Of a stretch of DNA of 64,000 nt, positions 7,111-15,964 are shown in pieces (positions within the stretch are counted from its first letter, which is position 1; each line of letters begins with the position of its first letter). This DNA is from Aestuariirhabdus litorea (GTDB lineage: Bacteria; Pseudomonadota; Gammaproteobacteria; Pseudomonadales; Aestuariirhabdaceae), in the NCBI RefSeq assembly GCF_003864255.1, contig NZ_QWEZ01000001.1:248001-312000 (forward strand), given 5' to 3'. The position numbers and the translations under genes were made by a program. The notes beneath the pieces are model-generated. The model saw only the letters and a list, made by a program, of their open reading frames with translations, was not told where the DNA came from and made no database searches.

Positions 7111-8907
7111 TCAGACAGCTTTACGGTTCAGGGTGGCTTTTCCCACCAGGGCTGTGGTGTTAAGGGAGGCATCGTAGCGCTGATGCTTGCGGGCAACCTT
7201 CCAGTTGATCCACAGGCCGACGATCATCACCGAAATGATCGGGCCGATGGACGCCATTGAAAGAATGCCGAATCCTTCGATCGCCTGCACGGCATCACCA
7301 AAGCCAAGCCCCATGGCCAGCACCAGGGGGACGGTGACCGGACCGGTGGTGACACCGGCGCTGTCCCAGGCGACATTGACGTACTCTTCACTGGAGAACC
7401 AGGTAAGTATCAGTGCCGCAAGATAGCCGGGTAGCAACAGGTAGACGATGGGGATGTTGAAGACAATCTTCAGCACCCCCAGTGCGATGCCGCAGCCAAC
7501 CCCGAATGAAACGGCATACATCAACAGGGATTTGCGGAAGGCACCGTTGGTCAGGTTCTCGACCGTCAGGCCAAGGGCGTTGAGGGCAGGCTCGGCGAGG
7601 GTGGCGCCAAAGCCAAGCACCCAGGCAAAGGTGAGGGCGATGATAATGCCCACCCGGTAGTGGTAGAGCGGCGAGGACTCAACGTGTTCCAGGGTGGTGA
7701 AGGCGGCAGGAACCAGGCTGCCGGTCTGGTTGCCCAGCATGGACAGTCCGTAGCTGAGTCCGAGGTTAAATACGATCATGCCGATGACGCAGAGCAGGAT
7801 ACCGTAAGCAATATTGCGCGGCTGGGAGAGTTTTTCACGCAGCACAAAGTGCATCACCAGCATCAGAAACAGCACCAGGGGAACAATGGCGCGCAGCCCT
7901 CCAATCACCTCCGCCCAGGGGGTGCTCTCGTACCAGGCCAGCCCAGAGGTTGCGGCACTGAGGCTGTTGGCAGAGGCGATGATCTCGGCCGGAGTGACCG
8001 CTTGCTCAACGTAAACCGCCAGCCCCATGACACCGAGAATCGGAAACAGCGAAGCGAGGGTGACAATACCAAAACCGGACATGCTGCTCCCACCCTTACC
8101 GGCGGAAGCGGCGATACCGATGCCGAGACTGAGCACCAGCGGGACCGTTACCGGGCCGGTGGTGACGGCACCGCAGTCCCAGGCGAGCCCCAGCATCTTG
8201 CTTAGCTCCGGATGCTGGGCGATGTAGAAAGTCAGCGCCAGGGTAGGGATAACGGTCAAATAGATCAGGGGCTTGAGGCTCCAGGAGTATAGAAAACGCA
8301 GGGTTCCCAAAACCGCAGCGGCGCCGACGCCGATGCCCACGATCAGCACCATCACCTCCGCCCAGTCATTGAGGAGGCTGTAGAGGTAGGGGGCGTTTTC
8401 CACTTCAACAATCTGCCCGGCCGCCTTCAGGGCGCCGATAGCGGGCTCGGCGAAGGTGACTCCGATGCCCAGCAGGAAGGCGATGCAGAGCACCACCGGC
8501 AGCTTCGCCTTGGTCGGCAGGGAGGTACCCATCGCTTCGCCAAAGGGCATCAGGCCGACCCGCAGCCCCTCCATAAACAGCATCAAACCGAGAATCACGG
8601 CGATCAACCCGGCGGCGATCACCTCCGCGTCCACCACATCGGTGCGCAGTATCACGATCTCAAACAGCATCAGGTAGAGGGCGAGGGGAACCACTGCGCG
8701 CACTTGATCCTGCAGGCGGGTACCGATGTAGGGTTTGATAAGCCGGAACGCATCAATCGCACGAAGCTGGATGGGCGGCGCCTTGAGGGGGATCGGTTGA
8801 CCCTCCGCATCCAGTTTCGGGGTCGAGGTGACGTGGTTGTAGCTCAGGTGCTCGTGCTGAGTGGTGATTTCACGAACAAAATCCCCGAAGCGGATCTCTT
8901 GTGGCAT
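7111..8907 (-). CDS. DUF1538 integral membrane protein (putative cation/proton antiporter)
   Basis: About 598 residues, with a soluble N-terminus of ~65 residues and then some twelve hydrophobic segments arranged as two homologous halves. Each half contains a glycine-rich FAEPA/LAEPA motif (VTFAEPAIGAL; ATLAEPALNAL) and a repeated WDCGAVTTGPVTVP / WDSAGVTTGPVTVP motif. That internal duplication identifies tandem DUF1538 domains. Two-component members of the family (UmpA/UmpB of a halomonad) have been reported as Na+(Li+,K+)/H+ antiporters; here both halves are in one chain. Start at ATG 8907 has GGGAG 5 bases upstream; a TTG four codons earlier is a less likely start. Two PII-like genes follow immediately. 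Confidence 0.88.
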   Translation of the reverse strand: MPQEIRFGDFVREITTQHEHLSYNHVTSTPKLDAEGQPIPLKAPPIQLRAIDAFRLIKPYIGTRLQDQVRAVVPLALYLMLFEIVILRTDVVDAEVIAAGLIAVILGLMLFMEGLRVGLMPFGEAMGTSLPTKAKLPVVLCIAFLLGIGVTFAEPAIGALKAAGQIVEVENAPYLYSLLNDWAEVMVLIVGIGVGAAAVLGTLRFLYSWSLKPLIYLTVIPTLALTFYIAQHPELSKMLGLAWDCGAVTTGPVTVPLVLSLGIGIAASAGKGGSSMSGFGIVTLASLFPILGVMGLAVYVEQAVTPAEIIASANSLSAATSGLAWYESTPWAEVIGGLRAIVPLVLFLMLVMHFVLREKLSQPRNIAYGILLCVIGMIVFNLGLSYGLSMLGNQTGSLVPAAFTTLEHVESSPLYHYRVGIIIALTFAWVLGFGATLAEPALNALGLTVENLTNGAFRKSLLMYAVSFGVGCGIALGVLKIVFNIPIVYLLLPGYLAALILTWFSSEEYVNVAWDSAGVTTGPVTVPLVLAMGLGFGDAVQAIEGFGILSMASIGPIISVMIVGLWINWKVARKHQRYDASLNTTALVGKATLNRKAV

Positions 8908-9131
8908 TCCTTCTCCCAAAAAGATAAGGGCAGCGGGGTCGGGCCCCGAACATTCAGATACTGCTATTACACCAAAGCTGAAGGGAAATGTCTGTTGTCA
9001 GGGATCAGAATTCATCGGCAGAGCTGATGTTGAGGCGGTTTCGAGGGTGCGGTGAAAAAAATCGCCCCGGGTTAACCCTTTTTGCAAACGGCTGCGTTTA
9101 TAGGGGTATCCATCCATCGAAGGAGATTCCC

Positions 9132-10997
9132 ATGAACACCCATCGTCTTGATATCAACGCCCCGAAACGCTCTCTGGGAGTGCCCACCCTGGCCCTGAGT
9201 GCGGTCGCGACCCTGCTGTTGTTGCAGGGGTGTGGCAGTGGCCAGCAGCCCCCCTCTCCAGCACAGAGCTCTCCCACTAGCGAAAAGCAGGTCAACGCCG
9301 TACCCGCTAAACCGGTGCAGCTGCCGACGCCGAGACCGGCCCAGCCGATCAACCTTGAGGGCGGTAGTGGGGGGGTAGATGCCATGGATCAGCCGGCCAG
9401 GGCGGATAAATCCCTCGAGCGTATGCCGGCACAGGCACCCTTGGCCGCCACCTCGGGGATAGCTGTGCAGACGCTGGCGGCTCCCCGGGGAGATCTGGCC
9501 GAACGGATCGCCATCGCACCGGCTTATGCGGGATCGCCGGTGGATCGTGAACAGTACGCGGCGCTGGAGACCAATGGCGTCAAACGGGTCGCGGACGAGC
9601 CGGTTTCCACGTTCAGCGTGGATGTGGACAGCGGCAGCTACAGTAATGTGCGGCGCATGCTGCGGGCCGGGCAGCTGCCGCCGGCCAATGCGGTGCGTAT
9701 CGAGGAGATGCTCAACTACTTCGATTACGCCTATCCGCGACCGGCCTCCGGCGAGCAGCCCTTCAGCCTGACCACCGAGCTGGCCCCCGCTCCCTGGGAC
9801 ACCCGTCGGGTACTGTTGCGGGTCGGCCTGCAGGGCTACGAGGTGGAGGCCAGCCAGCGCCCCGCCAGCAACCTGGTGTTCCTGGTGGATGTGTCGGGCT
9901 CCATGCACAGTGCCGACAAACTGCCCCTGCTCAAGCGCTCCCTGCAGCTGTTGACCCGCCAGATGCGAGCCGAGGATCGCATCTCACTGGTGGTCTACGC
10001 CGGAGCCTCGGGGGTGGTGCTGCCCCCTACCGCCGGCAACCGCCAGGGGGAGATCACCCATGCCCTTCAGCAGTTGGAGGCGGGGGGCTCCACCAACGGC
10101 GCGGCGGGCATTGAACTGGCCTACCAGATGGCGCAGCAGGGCTTTATCGAGGGGGGGATCAATCGGGTGGTACTGGCCACCGACGGTGATTTTAACGTGG
10201 GAACGGTCAACCTGGAGAGCCTCAAAAACCTGATCGAGCGGCGCCGCGATTCGGGCATCAGCCTTACCACCCTGGGGTTTGGCCAGGGCAACTACAACGA
10301 TGCACTGATGGAGCAGCTGGCGGATGTGGGCAACGGCAATCATGCCTATATCGACACCCTCAACGAGGCGCGCAAGGTGCTGGTGGACGAGCTGGGGTCG
10401 ACTCTGCAGACCATCGCCAGCGACGTCAAGATCCAGATCGAGTTCAACCCCCATAAGGTCTCCGAGTATCGCCTGATCGGCTACGAGAATCGGCTGCTGG
10501 CTCGGGAGGACTTTGCCAACGACCGGGTTGATGCCGGTGAGATTGGTGCCGGTCATAACGTCACGGCCCTCTATGAACTCACCCTCGCGGGCAGTGGGGC
10601 CGAGCGGATAGAGCCCCTGCGTTACGTACGGGCGCCGGATCTTGCGCAGCCGTCCACCTCCAGCGAACTGGCCTACCTGCGCCTGCGTTACAAGTTGCCT
10701 GGCGAGGAGAGGAGCCGCCTGCTGGAGCAGCCCCTCAACGCCGCCCAGCTGCAAGGCTCGCTGGAAAGCAGCAGCGAGGGGATGCGCTTCGCCGCGGCGG
10801 TGGCCGGCTTTGGCCAGCTGCTGCGCGGGGATGACTACAGTGGCGAGTTTGGCTATAAGGAGGTGGCCGGGCTGGTGGCGGGGGCAAGGGGGCAGGACCC
10901 CTACGGCTACCGGGGCGAGTTCCTGCAGCTGGTGCACACCGCCAGGGCGCTGGCCCAGCCGCTCTCCACGGCCCCGAACACCGGCACCCGGCAGTAA
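9132..10997 (+). CDS. von Willebrand factor type A lipoprotein (YfbK-like)
   Basis: 621 residues. A signal peptide with lipobox (LLLQGC, Cys34) indicates membrane anchoring in the periplasm. After a Pro/Ala-rich linker comes a conserved N-terminal segment (STFSVDVDSGSYSNVRRML), then the vWA domain with MIDAS DVSGS at residues 253-257 and a second aspartate in LATDGDFNVG. The C-terminal region of about 180 residues is the one found in YfbK-type proteins (DUF3520). Start ATG 9132 has AAGGAGA 6 bases upstream. It precedes an ECF sigma factor by 51 bases, and this linkage suggests a role in, or control by, an envelope-sensing regulatory unit. The function of YfbK itself is not established. Confidence 0.9.
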   Translation: MNTHRLDINAPKRSLGVPTLALSAVATLLLLQGCGSGQQPPSPAQSSPTSEKQVNAVPAKPVQLPTPRPAQPINLEGGSGGVDAMDQPARADKSLERMPAQAPLAATSGIAVQTLAAPRGDLAERIAIAPAYAGSPVDREQYAALETNGVKRVADEPVSTFSVDVDSGSYSNVRRMLRAGQLPPANAVRIEEMLNYFDYAYPRPASGEQPFSLTTELAPAPWDTRRVLLRVGLQGYEVEASQRPASNLVFLVDVSGSMHSADKLPLLKRSLQLLTRQMRAEDRISLVVYAGASGVVLPPTAGNRQGEITHALQQLEAGGSTNGAAGIELAYQMAQQGFIEGGINRVVLATDGDFNVGTVNLESLKNLIERRRDSGISLTTLGFGQGNYNDALMEQLADVGNGNHAYIDTLNEARKVLVDELGSTLQTIASDVKIQIEFNPHKVSEYRLIGYENRLLAREDFANDRVDAGEIGAGHNVTALYELTLAGSGAERIEPLRYVRAPDLAQPSTSSELAYLRLRYKLPGEERSRLLEQPLNAAQLQGSLESSSEGMRFAAAVAGFGQLLRGDDYSGEFGYKEVAGLVAGARGQDPYGYRGEFLQLVHTARALAQPLSTAPNTGTRQ

Positions 10998-11048
10998 ACC
11001 CTGGGAGGGGGCTGCGCCTCGCCCCCCCTCAACCACTGGTGCTACCCT

Positions 11049-11624
11049 ATGGCTATGCGAACCCTCGACCAACTGGATGACCACGAGCTGATGCAGCGCT
11101 ACGGCGAAGGCGAGGTAGCGGCCTTCGAACAGCTCTACCAGCGCCACCGTCAGGGGCTCTATCGCTATTTTCTGCGCCAATGTGGCCAGCCGGCCCTGGC
11201 AGAGGATCTCTATCAGGAGGTGTGGAGTCGGGTGATCGGTGCGGCCCGCCGTTACCGTCCCGATGCCCGTTTCGACACCTGGCTTTACCGCATCGCCCAC
11301 AACCGTCTGGTGGACCACTACCGGCGGCCTAGCCTGGTAGGATCTGAGCCTACTGAAACGGTGGAGGCGGTTGAGCCGGGGCCCGTGGAAGCGGCGGAGC
11401 AGCAGCAACAGGCCCAGCGCCTGCACCACTGCCTCGGCCAGCTGCCCGCCCTGCAGCTGGAGGCCTTTATGTTGAAGGAGGAGGTGGGGTTCAGTGCCGC
11501 AGCGGTGGCGGAGGTGGTGGGCGCCTCGCTGGAGGCCACCAAAAGTCGCCTGCGCTACGCCTACCAAAAATTGCGGGAGTGCGTGACCCAAACGGGAGAG
11601 GAGGTGAGAGATGAACGAGCCTGA
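11049..11624 (+). CDS. ECF-type RNA polymerase sigma factor
   Basis: 191 residues with sigma-70 region 2 at about 18-88 (FEQLYQRHRQGLYRYFLRQCG, then AEDLYQEVWSRVI and FDTWLYRIAHNRLVDHYRR) and region 4 at about 125-182 (LPALQLEAFMLKEEVGFSAAAVAEVVGAS...KSRLRYAYQKLRE). The Gln/Glu-rich linker between them is typical. It lacks regions 1 and 3, so it is a group IV sigma factor. The downstream gene overlaps it by 14 bases and encodes a membrane-anchored protein, the classical sigma/anti-sigma arrangement. The SD before ATG 11049 is weak; the in-frame ATG at 11055 is an alternative start. Confidence 0.93.
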   Translation: MAMRTLDQLDDHELMQRYGEGEVAAFEQLYQRHRQGLYRYFLRQCGQPALAEDLYQEVWSRVIGAARRYRPDARFDTWLYRIAHNRLVDHYRRPSLVGSEPTETVEAVEPGPVEAAEQQQQAQRLHHCLGQLPALQLEAFMLKEEVGFSAAAVAEVVGASLEATKSRLRYAYQKLRECVTQTGEEVRDERA

Positions 11625-12330
11625 CGCCTCGCGCGACAAAGCCTTTGTGAGGGGACTGTACCGCCAGCTCAGGGAGCAGGAGCCCAGCCCTGAGCTCGAT
11701 GCCCGCATACTGCAGGCGGCCCGCGAACAGGCTCGTTCGGCCCGGCCCGCCACCTCCCTGGCCCGCTGGCGACGATGGCAGTGGCCCACCTCGGTGGCTG
11801 CCACGGTGGCCCTCGGCAGCCTGATCTATCTCTACCAGACGCCTAACCCGATTCCTGGTCCAATGATGGATGACGCACCCTCGACCGAAGCCTTTAGCCC
11901 GGCAAAGCGGGTGTTTCAGCCTGAGCCCGCTGAGTCGGCGGTGCCGCGAGCCCTGAAGGCACCCGCCGTCGTTAGTGAGACTGTCGGCGAACAGGAGGGC
12001 CATGGAGGGACCGCCGATATGAGCGAGATAGCTCCGGCCTCAGCCTTGTCGCTGCCGATGAATCGGGAGGCTGCACCGGCCGCACCTGCGCCATCGCTTT
12101 CCCGGGAGGGCAAGGTAGGGGAGGCCCGCGTTGAGGCGCTTCCGGCCACGGGCACCAGCCTCGATGCCCAGGCCCAGGCAGAGAGTCCCGAGCAATGGCT
12201 GGCGCGTATCCAGCGGTTGCTGGAAGCGGGGGAGCAAGAGCAGGCCCGCCAGGCCTTTGCCCGCTTCCGCGACCACTATCCCGAGTATCCGGTTGAGACG
12301 GAGCTGTTGAAGGCGCTGATCGGGAACTGA
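11611..12330 (+). CDS. membrane-anchored protein, probable anti-sigma-like partner
   Basis: 239 residues. The N-terminal ~60 residues are helical and charged (KAFVRGLYRQLREQEPSPELDARILQAAREQAR). A single transmembrane segment (TSVAATVALGSLIYLYQ) lies at about residues 68-86. A long Pro/Ala-rich periplasmic region follows, ending in a helical repeat-like tail (WLARIQRLLEAGEQEQARQAFARFRDHYPEYPV). No canonical ZAS zinc motif (HxxxCxxC) is visible, so if it is an anti-sigma factor it is of a non-zinc type. The ATG lies inside the sigma gene with GAGGTGAG as SD, indicating translational coupling. Topology and context support the anti-sigma call; sequence alone does not prove it. Confidence 0.65.
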   Translation: MNEPDASRDKAFVRGLYRQLREQEPSPELDARILQAAREQARSARPATSLARWRRWQWPTSVAATVALGSLIYLYQTPNPIPGPMMDDAPSTEAFSPAKRVFQPEPAESAVPRALKAPAVVSETVGEQEGHGGTADMSEIAPASALSLPMNREAAPAAPAPSLSREGKVGEARVEALPATGTSLDAQAQAESPEQWLARIQRLLEAGEQEQARQAFARFRDHYPEYPVETELLKALIGN

Positions 12331-12380
12331 GGGTTTCGCTATTGGCTATCGCCTCCTCGTCGCCCCGGGGCAGCCAGCCA

Positions 12381-12827
12381 CTAGCGCTTCTGGGCCAGCA
12401 GGCGATCGAGGGTATTGGCAAATCGTTGACGGTCCTGCTGGTTGAATTTGGCGGGGCCACCCAGCTGCTCGCCGCTGCTGCGCAGCTCCTCCATCAGGTT
12501 GCGCATCGCCAGCCGCTGGCGGATGGTTTCGGGGGTGTAGAGTTCACCGCGGGGGTTGATGGCTACAGCCCCCCGCTCCACCACCTCGGCCGCCAACGGA
12601 ATATCGGCGGTGACCACCAGGTCACCTCCGTTGAGCTGCTGGACAATGTAGCTGTCGGCCACATCGAAGCCAGCGGCGACCTGCACCGAGCGGATCAGGC
12701 TCCCGGCCGGGGTCGCCAGCGACTGGTTGGCGACCAGCACCAGGGGGGTCTGGGTACGCTGTGCGGCCCGGAACAGAATATCCTTGATCACCTTGGGGCA
12801 GGCGTCGGCGTCAACCCAGATCTGCAT
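12381..12827 (-). CDS. YaiI/YqxD family protein (DUF188)
   Basis: 148 residues beginning [16 protein letters not shown], the signature of the YaiI/YqxD (DUF188) family, followed by LVLVANQ and the acidic [16 protein letters not shown] motif. The aspartates in DADACP and TADIPLA are arranged like those of PIN-type nucleases, and the family is placed in the PIN-like superfamily. No biochemical function is firmly established. It stands alone between the convergent sigma/anti-sigma unit and a divergent gene. Length and full motif set indicate an intact gene. Confidence 0.93.
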   Translation of the reverse strand: MQIWVDADACPKVIKDILFRAAQRTQTPLVLVANQSLATPAGSLIRSVQVAAGFDVADSYIVQQLNGGDLVVTADIPLAAEVVERGAVAINPRGELYTPETIRQRLAMRNLMEELRSSGEQLGGPAKFNQQDRQRFANTLDRLLAQKR

Positions 12828-12987
12828 GCGCTCTCCTCGTCATAAATGCCAATTTTCACACAAAGATCGTCACCACCGAAAGTCTGCGGCTATAGTGGTA
12901 CTGAGATTAGGGACGAACTCTGTGTAACTCCATAACAGCGAGCCCGCTACTTGCGAGCGATGGAGTCGCTAGTGGGAGAGCAGGCTT

Positions 12988-13950
12988 ATGCTTCGAGAGA
13001 TGCTGTTTGGGGTGGCGCTGTGCTGGCTGGTGCTGGTGCCGTCGGCCAGGGGAGATGCCTCGTCGCGCTGCCTGCTGGTGAACTCCTACAACAGCGACTA
13101 TGCCTGGCAGCGTGCAGTGACCAAGTCGATCTGGCTGCAGCTCATGGACCAGTGCGAGATCCGCGAACTCAATATGAACGCCAAGCACTACCCACACCCG
13201 GAGCAGCTGCAGAGGGTAGGGCGCGAGGCGTGGCAGCTGATCCAGCAGTGGCACCCGAATGTGGTGATCGCCTGCGATGACGCTGCCTCCCGGTTCCTGG
13301 TGGAGCCCTACCTCAAAAACGGCGACACCCCGGTGGTCTTCTGCGGAGTCAACCTCAGCGGAGAGGCCTACGGCTACCCGTACAGCAACGCCACCGGCAT
13401 GCTTGAAGTGGACTCGACCGAGCAGCTGTTCTCCACCGTCAAACAGATGCGACCGCAGGCCCAAAGGGGGGTTCTGGTCATGGTGGAGCGGATGACCGAC
13501 AACATCATGGCACCCCACTACCGTCAGCTGGCCCGGCAGCAGGGGCTGGAGCTGGAGATACGGGTTGTGAAGAGCATGGATGGCCTGGAGCAGGCCTACG
13601 AGCGGGCGCAGGCTACCGATTTTCTCTACTTCTATAACAATGCCGGGATGGAGGACTGGGACGAGCGCCGGGCCCTGCAGATCGCGCAGACCCATGCCGG
13701 TGTGCTGACCCTGTCGGCCTACCGCTGGTTGGCCCCCTTTGTGATGCTGACCATCGCCCATGTGCCGGAAGAGATGGGCAGTTACGTCGGTCGCACCGCG
13801 CTGCGTATCCTGCAGGGAACCTCCCCAGCCGAGATCCCGATTACCCAGAATACGCAGGTGGATGTGATCGTTAACCAGCCGCTGCTCAACCGGCTCGGCC
13901 TCAAACTGCCCCCCGAGCTGGTGGAGCAGGCGATGGTGATTGAGTACTAG
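12988..13950 (+). CDS. ABC-type substrate-binding protein (PF04392-like), orphan
   Basis: 320 residues with an N-terminal signal peptide (about residues 1-22). The fold begins CLLVNSYNSDYAWQRAVTKSIW and continues NVVIACDDAASRFLVEPYLKNGDTPVVFCGVNLSG, the pattern of the uncharacterised substrate-binding family that includes TrpX-like proteins. The end carries VDVIVNQPLLNRLGLKLPPEL, also typical. Unlike the member at 42471 there is no adjacent permease or ATPase, so it may be an orphan receptor for a distant transporter or a histidine kinase. SD GGGAG precedes ATG 12988. The ligand is not predictable. Confidence 0.82.
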   Translation: MLREMLFGVALCWLVLVPSARGDASSRCLLVNSYNSDYAWQRAVTKSIWLQLMDQCEIRELNMNAKHYPHPEQLQRVGREAWQLIQQWHPNVVIACDDAASRFLVEPYLKNGDTPVVFCGVNLSGEAYGYPYSNATGMLEVDSTEQLFSTVKQMRPQAQRGVLVMVERMTDNIMAPHYRQLARQQGLELEIRVVKSMDGLEQAYERAQATDFLYFYNNAGMEDWDERRALQIAQTHAGVLTLSAYRWLAPFVMLTIAHVPEEMGSYVGRTALRILQGTSPAEIPITQNTQVDVIVNQPLLNRLGLKLPPELVEQAMVIEY

Positions 13951-14047
13951 GGGCGTTTATTGCCGGGCAGCCGAGCTGCGTCAGGCCCGTTGCATTACCT
14001 TTCATCTTGGCCACTGGACCGCCCGGGGACGATGAAAAGCAGCGTTT

Positions 14048-14653
14048 CTATACCCCGTAGGCGCGCATAAAGGCGTCGATGCAGTTATCGATATAGCGCT
14101 GGTTCTCCTCCTCTGGAAGGGGGGGCACGTTGAGCTCGAGGCGCAGGCGTGATTCGCCGTGGACCATCATCAAAAACTGCACCGCAGCGAAACGCGGCTC
14201 CTCCACCCGCAGCAGACCGCGGGCGGAAAAGGACTCCAGCAGTCGGGCCACCTGCTCGAACATGCTATTGGGCCCCTCTTTGAAAAACAGGCTCGACAAC
14301 TGCGGGTGGGTCTCCGACTGGGCGACACAGGTACGGTGAACATGGATCGCCTCCGGGCTGTGGAGCAGTTCGTGAAAGCGCAGGGCGATGGTGGCCAGTG
14401 CGCTGCGCGGGTCATTGAACTCACGAAAATCCGCCTCTGCCAGCTGGTGGCTGATGCATTTGCAGCGGATGGAGGCGCTGAACAGCTCCTCCTTATTGCC
14501 GAAGTGGCTATAGACCGTCTGCTTGGAGACCGAGGCCAGCTGGGCGATCTGGTCCATGCTGGTGGCGTCAAACCCCTGCTCGATAAACAGGGTAACGGCG
14601 GCCTCAAGGATCTGGTCGCGCTTCTCTTCGCTCTTGCTTCGGGTTCTAACCAT
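14048..14653 (-). CDS. TetR/AcrR family transcriptional repressor of the adjacent RND pump
   Basis: 201 residues from ATG 14653. The N-terminal HTH (RDQILEAAVTLFIEQGFDATSMDQIAQLASVSKQTVYSHFGNKEELF, residues about 12-58) is canonical TetR, and the all-helical C-terminal part resembles AefR/AcrR-type ligand domains. I preferred ATG 14653, with AGGTG five bases upstream, over the GTG two codons earlier. It is divergent from an RND adaptor/permease pair, with perfect palindromes in the shared promoter, so it almost certainly represses that operon and itself. Inducing ligands would be hydrophobic drugs or metabolites (inference). Confidence 0.93.
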   Translation of the reverse strand: MVRTRSKSEEKRDQILEAAVTLFIEQGFDATSMDQIAQLASVSKQTVYSHFGNKEELFSASIRCKCISHQLAEADFREFNDPRSALATIALRFHELLHSPEAIHVHRTCVAQSETHPQLSSLFFKEGPNSMFEQVARLLESFSARGLLRVEEPRFAAVQFLMMVHGESRLRLELNVPPLPEEENQRYIDNCIDAFMRAYGV

Positions 14654-14721
14654 AAACACCTGTCACCTGTCGGGTCGATTCCGGCCAGGGGGAATCGCAA
14701 AGGGAATAAAAGGGGGTGCGC

Positions 14722-14783
14722 TTCGATTTAAATCGAACTAGACAGTCTAGTTTAGTGTAATTAAACTGGACGCGTCAGTCTAG
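14722..14783. promoter_or_regulatory. palindromic operator region between tetR-like gene and RND operon
   Basis: Two abutting perfect palindromes lie in the divergent promoter. TTCGATTTAAATCGAA occupies 14722-14737 and ACTAGACAGTCTAGT occupies 14737-14751. CAGTCTAG recurs at 14776-14783, next to an imperfect ACTGGACGCGTCAGT repeat. A TAGAAT -10-like element overlaps this third site on the plus strand (14781-14786). The arrangement fits cooperative TetR dimers covering both promoters. Confidence 0.72.
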
Positions 14784-14844
14784 AATAATCCAGGACCTGC
14801 CGCCGGCCTCGCCGGGCGCACCTCACGATCGAAAGGACCTTGCT

Positions 14845-15963
14845 ATGTTTCCCCTCCAGGCACCACTCAGCGGGCTGATGGCCCTCCTCCTCCCCTTGCT
14901 GCTGGCCGGATGTCTCGACCGGGCCAGCGAGGGAGCGGCTAAAGCGTCCGAGGAGTACAGCCATCGGGCGGTGGGAGAGACGCTGGTGGAGCTGCCTGGC
15001 TACGAGGCGCAGCGCCGCTTTATGGGGAGTGTCCAGGTGAAGGAGCAGGCCCAGCTGGGGTTCGAGCTGGCGGGTAAGGTGGCCAGCCTGTTCGTAGACG
15101 AAGGGGATCGGGTGGCGGCGGGGGACCCGCTGGCTCAGCTGGATACCCGACTTCTGGAAACCGATCAGCAGCGCCTTGAAGCACAACAGCAGGAGCTGGT
15201 CGCCGAACTGCAGCTGGTGGACTCCAACCTGAGCCGGATTCGTTCACTCAGCAGCAGCGGATTTGCCTCGCAGCAGAGCCTGGATGAGCTGGAGAGCCGG
15301 CGCCAGGCGCTGCAGGCCAAACAGTCCAGTACCCGCGCAGGGCTGGAGGCCAATCGGCTGCGCCGGGAAAAATCTTTGTTAAGGGCGCCCTTCGATGGAG
15401 TAGTGGACCAGCGCCTGATCGCGCCCGGTGAGGTGGTGGGCGCCGGCACTCCCGCCCTGTCGCTGCTGCTGCGGGGCGGCGCCGAGGTGAAAGTGGGGGT
15501 GCCGGTGCGTCTGCTGGCTCAGCTCCGTCCCCGTATGCCGGTGGAGATCGCCGGCCAGACGTTTGAAGCCAGCCTGATCGCCCGTGGTTACAACGTGGAC
15601 CCGGTGACCCGCACCGTTCAGCTGCGGTTACAACTGCCCCCTGAGGCGGCGGTGGTGAACGGCGAGCTGGCTCAACTGCTGATCGATGAACATGTTGAAG
15701 CGAGCGGATTCTGGGTACCCCTGACCGCGCTCACCGACGGGGTGCGCGGCCTGTGGAATGTGTTTGTGCTGCAGCCCGAAGCCGACAGCGGACTCTACCG
15801 GCTGGAGGCGCGGGATGTGCGTATTCTTTACGCCAACCAGGAGCGGGCCTTTGTCAGCGGTAGTCTGGCCGACGGAGAACAGCTGCTCAGCGCGGGATTG
15901 CATCGACTGGTGCCCGGCCAGAGGGTCCGCCTGACCCCTGTCACCGCCGCCCTGGAGCCCTGA
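14845..15963 (+). CDS. RND efflux periplasmic adaptor (membrane fusion protein), lipoprotein
   Basis: 372 residues. A lipoprotein signal (LLLPLLLAGC, lipid-modified Cys at about 23) anchors it to the inner membrane. The barrel-sandwich hybrid half-motif GFELAGKVASLFVDEGDRVAAGDPLAQLD and its partner RAPFDGVVDQRLIAPGEVVGAGTPALSLL flank a helical hairpin of about residues 105-175. This is the AcrA/MexA-type order of lipoyl, hairpin, beta-barrel and membrane-proximal domains. It ends one base before the permease gene (TGA at 15961-15963, ATG at 15965), so they are translationally linked. No outer-membrane factor is encoded nearby. Confidence 0.95.
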   Translation: MFPLQAPLSGLMALLLPLLLAGCLDRASEGAAKASEEYSHRAVGETLVELPGYEAQRRFMGSVQVKEQAQLGFELAGKVASLFVDEGDRVAAGDPLAQLDTRLLETDQQRLEAQQQELVAELQLVDSNLSRIRSLSSSGFASQQSLDELESRRQALQAKQSSTRAGLEANRLRREKSLLRAPFDGVVDQRLIAPGEVVGAGTPALSLLLRGGAEVKVGVPVRLLAQLRPRMPVEIAGQTFEASLIARGYNVDPVTRTVQLRLQLPPEAAVVNGELAQLLIDEHVEASGFWVPLTALTDGVRGLWNVFVLQPEADSGLYRLEARDVRILYANQERAFVSGSLADGEQLLSAGLHRLVPGQRVRLTPVTAALEP

Positions 15964-15964
15964 T

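Noticed and set aside
9984-11804. 606-codon minus-strand ORF over the vWA and sigma genes
   Set aside because: Shadow of genes with canonical domains; no signal or family features in its translation.
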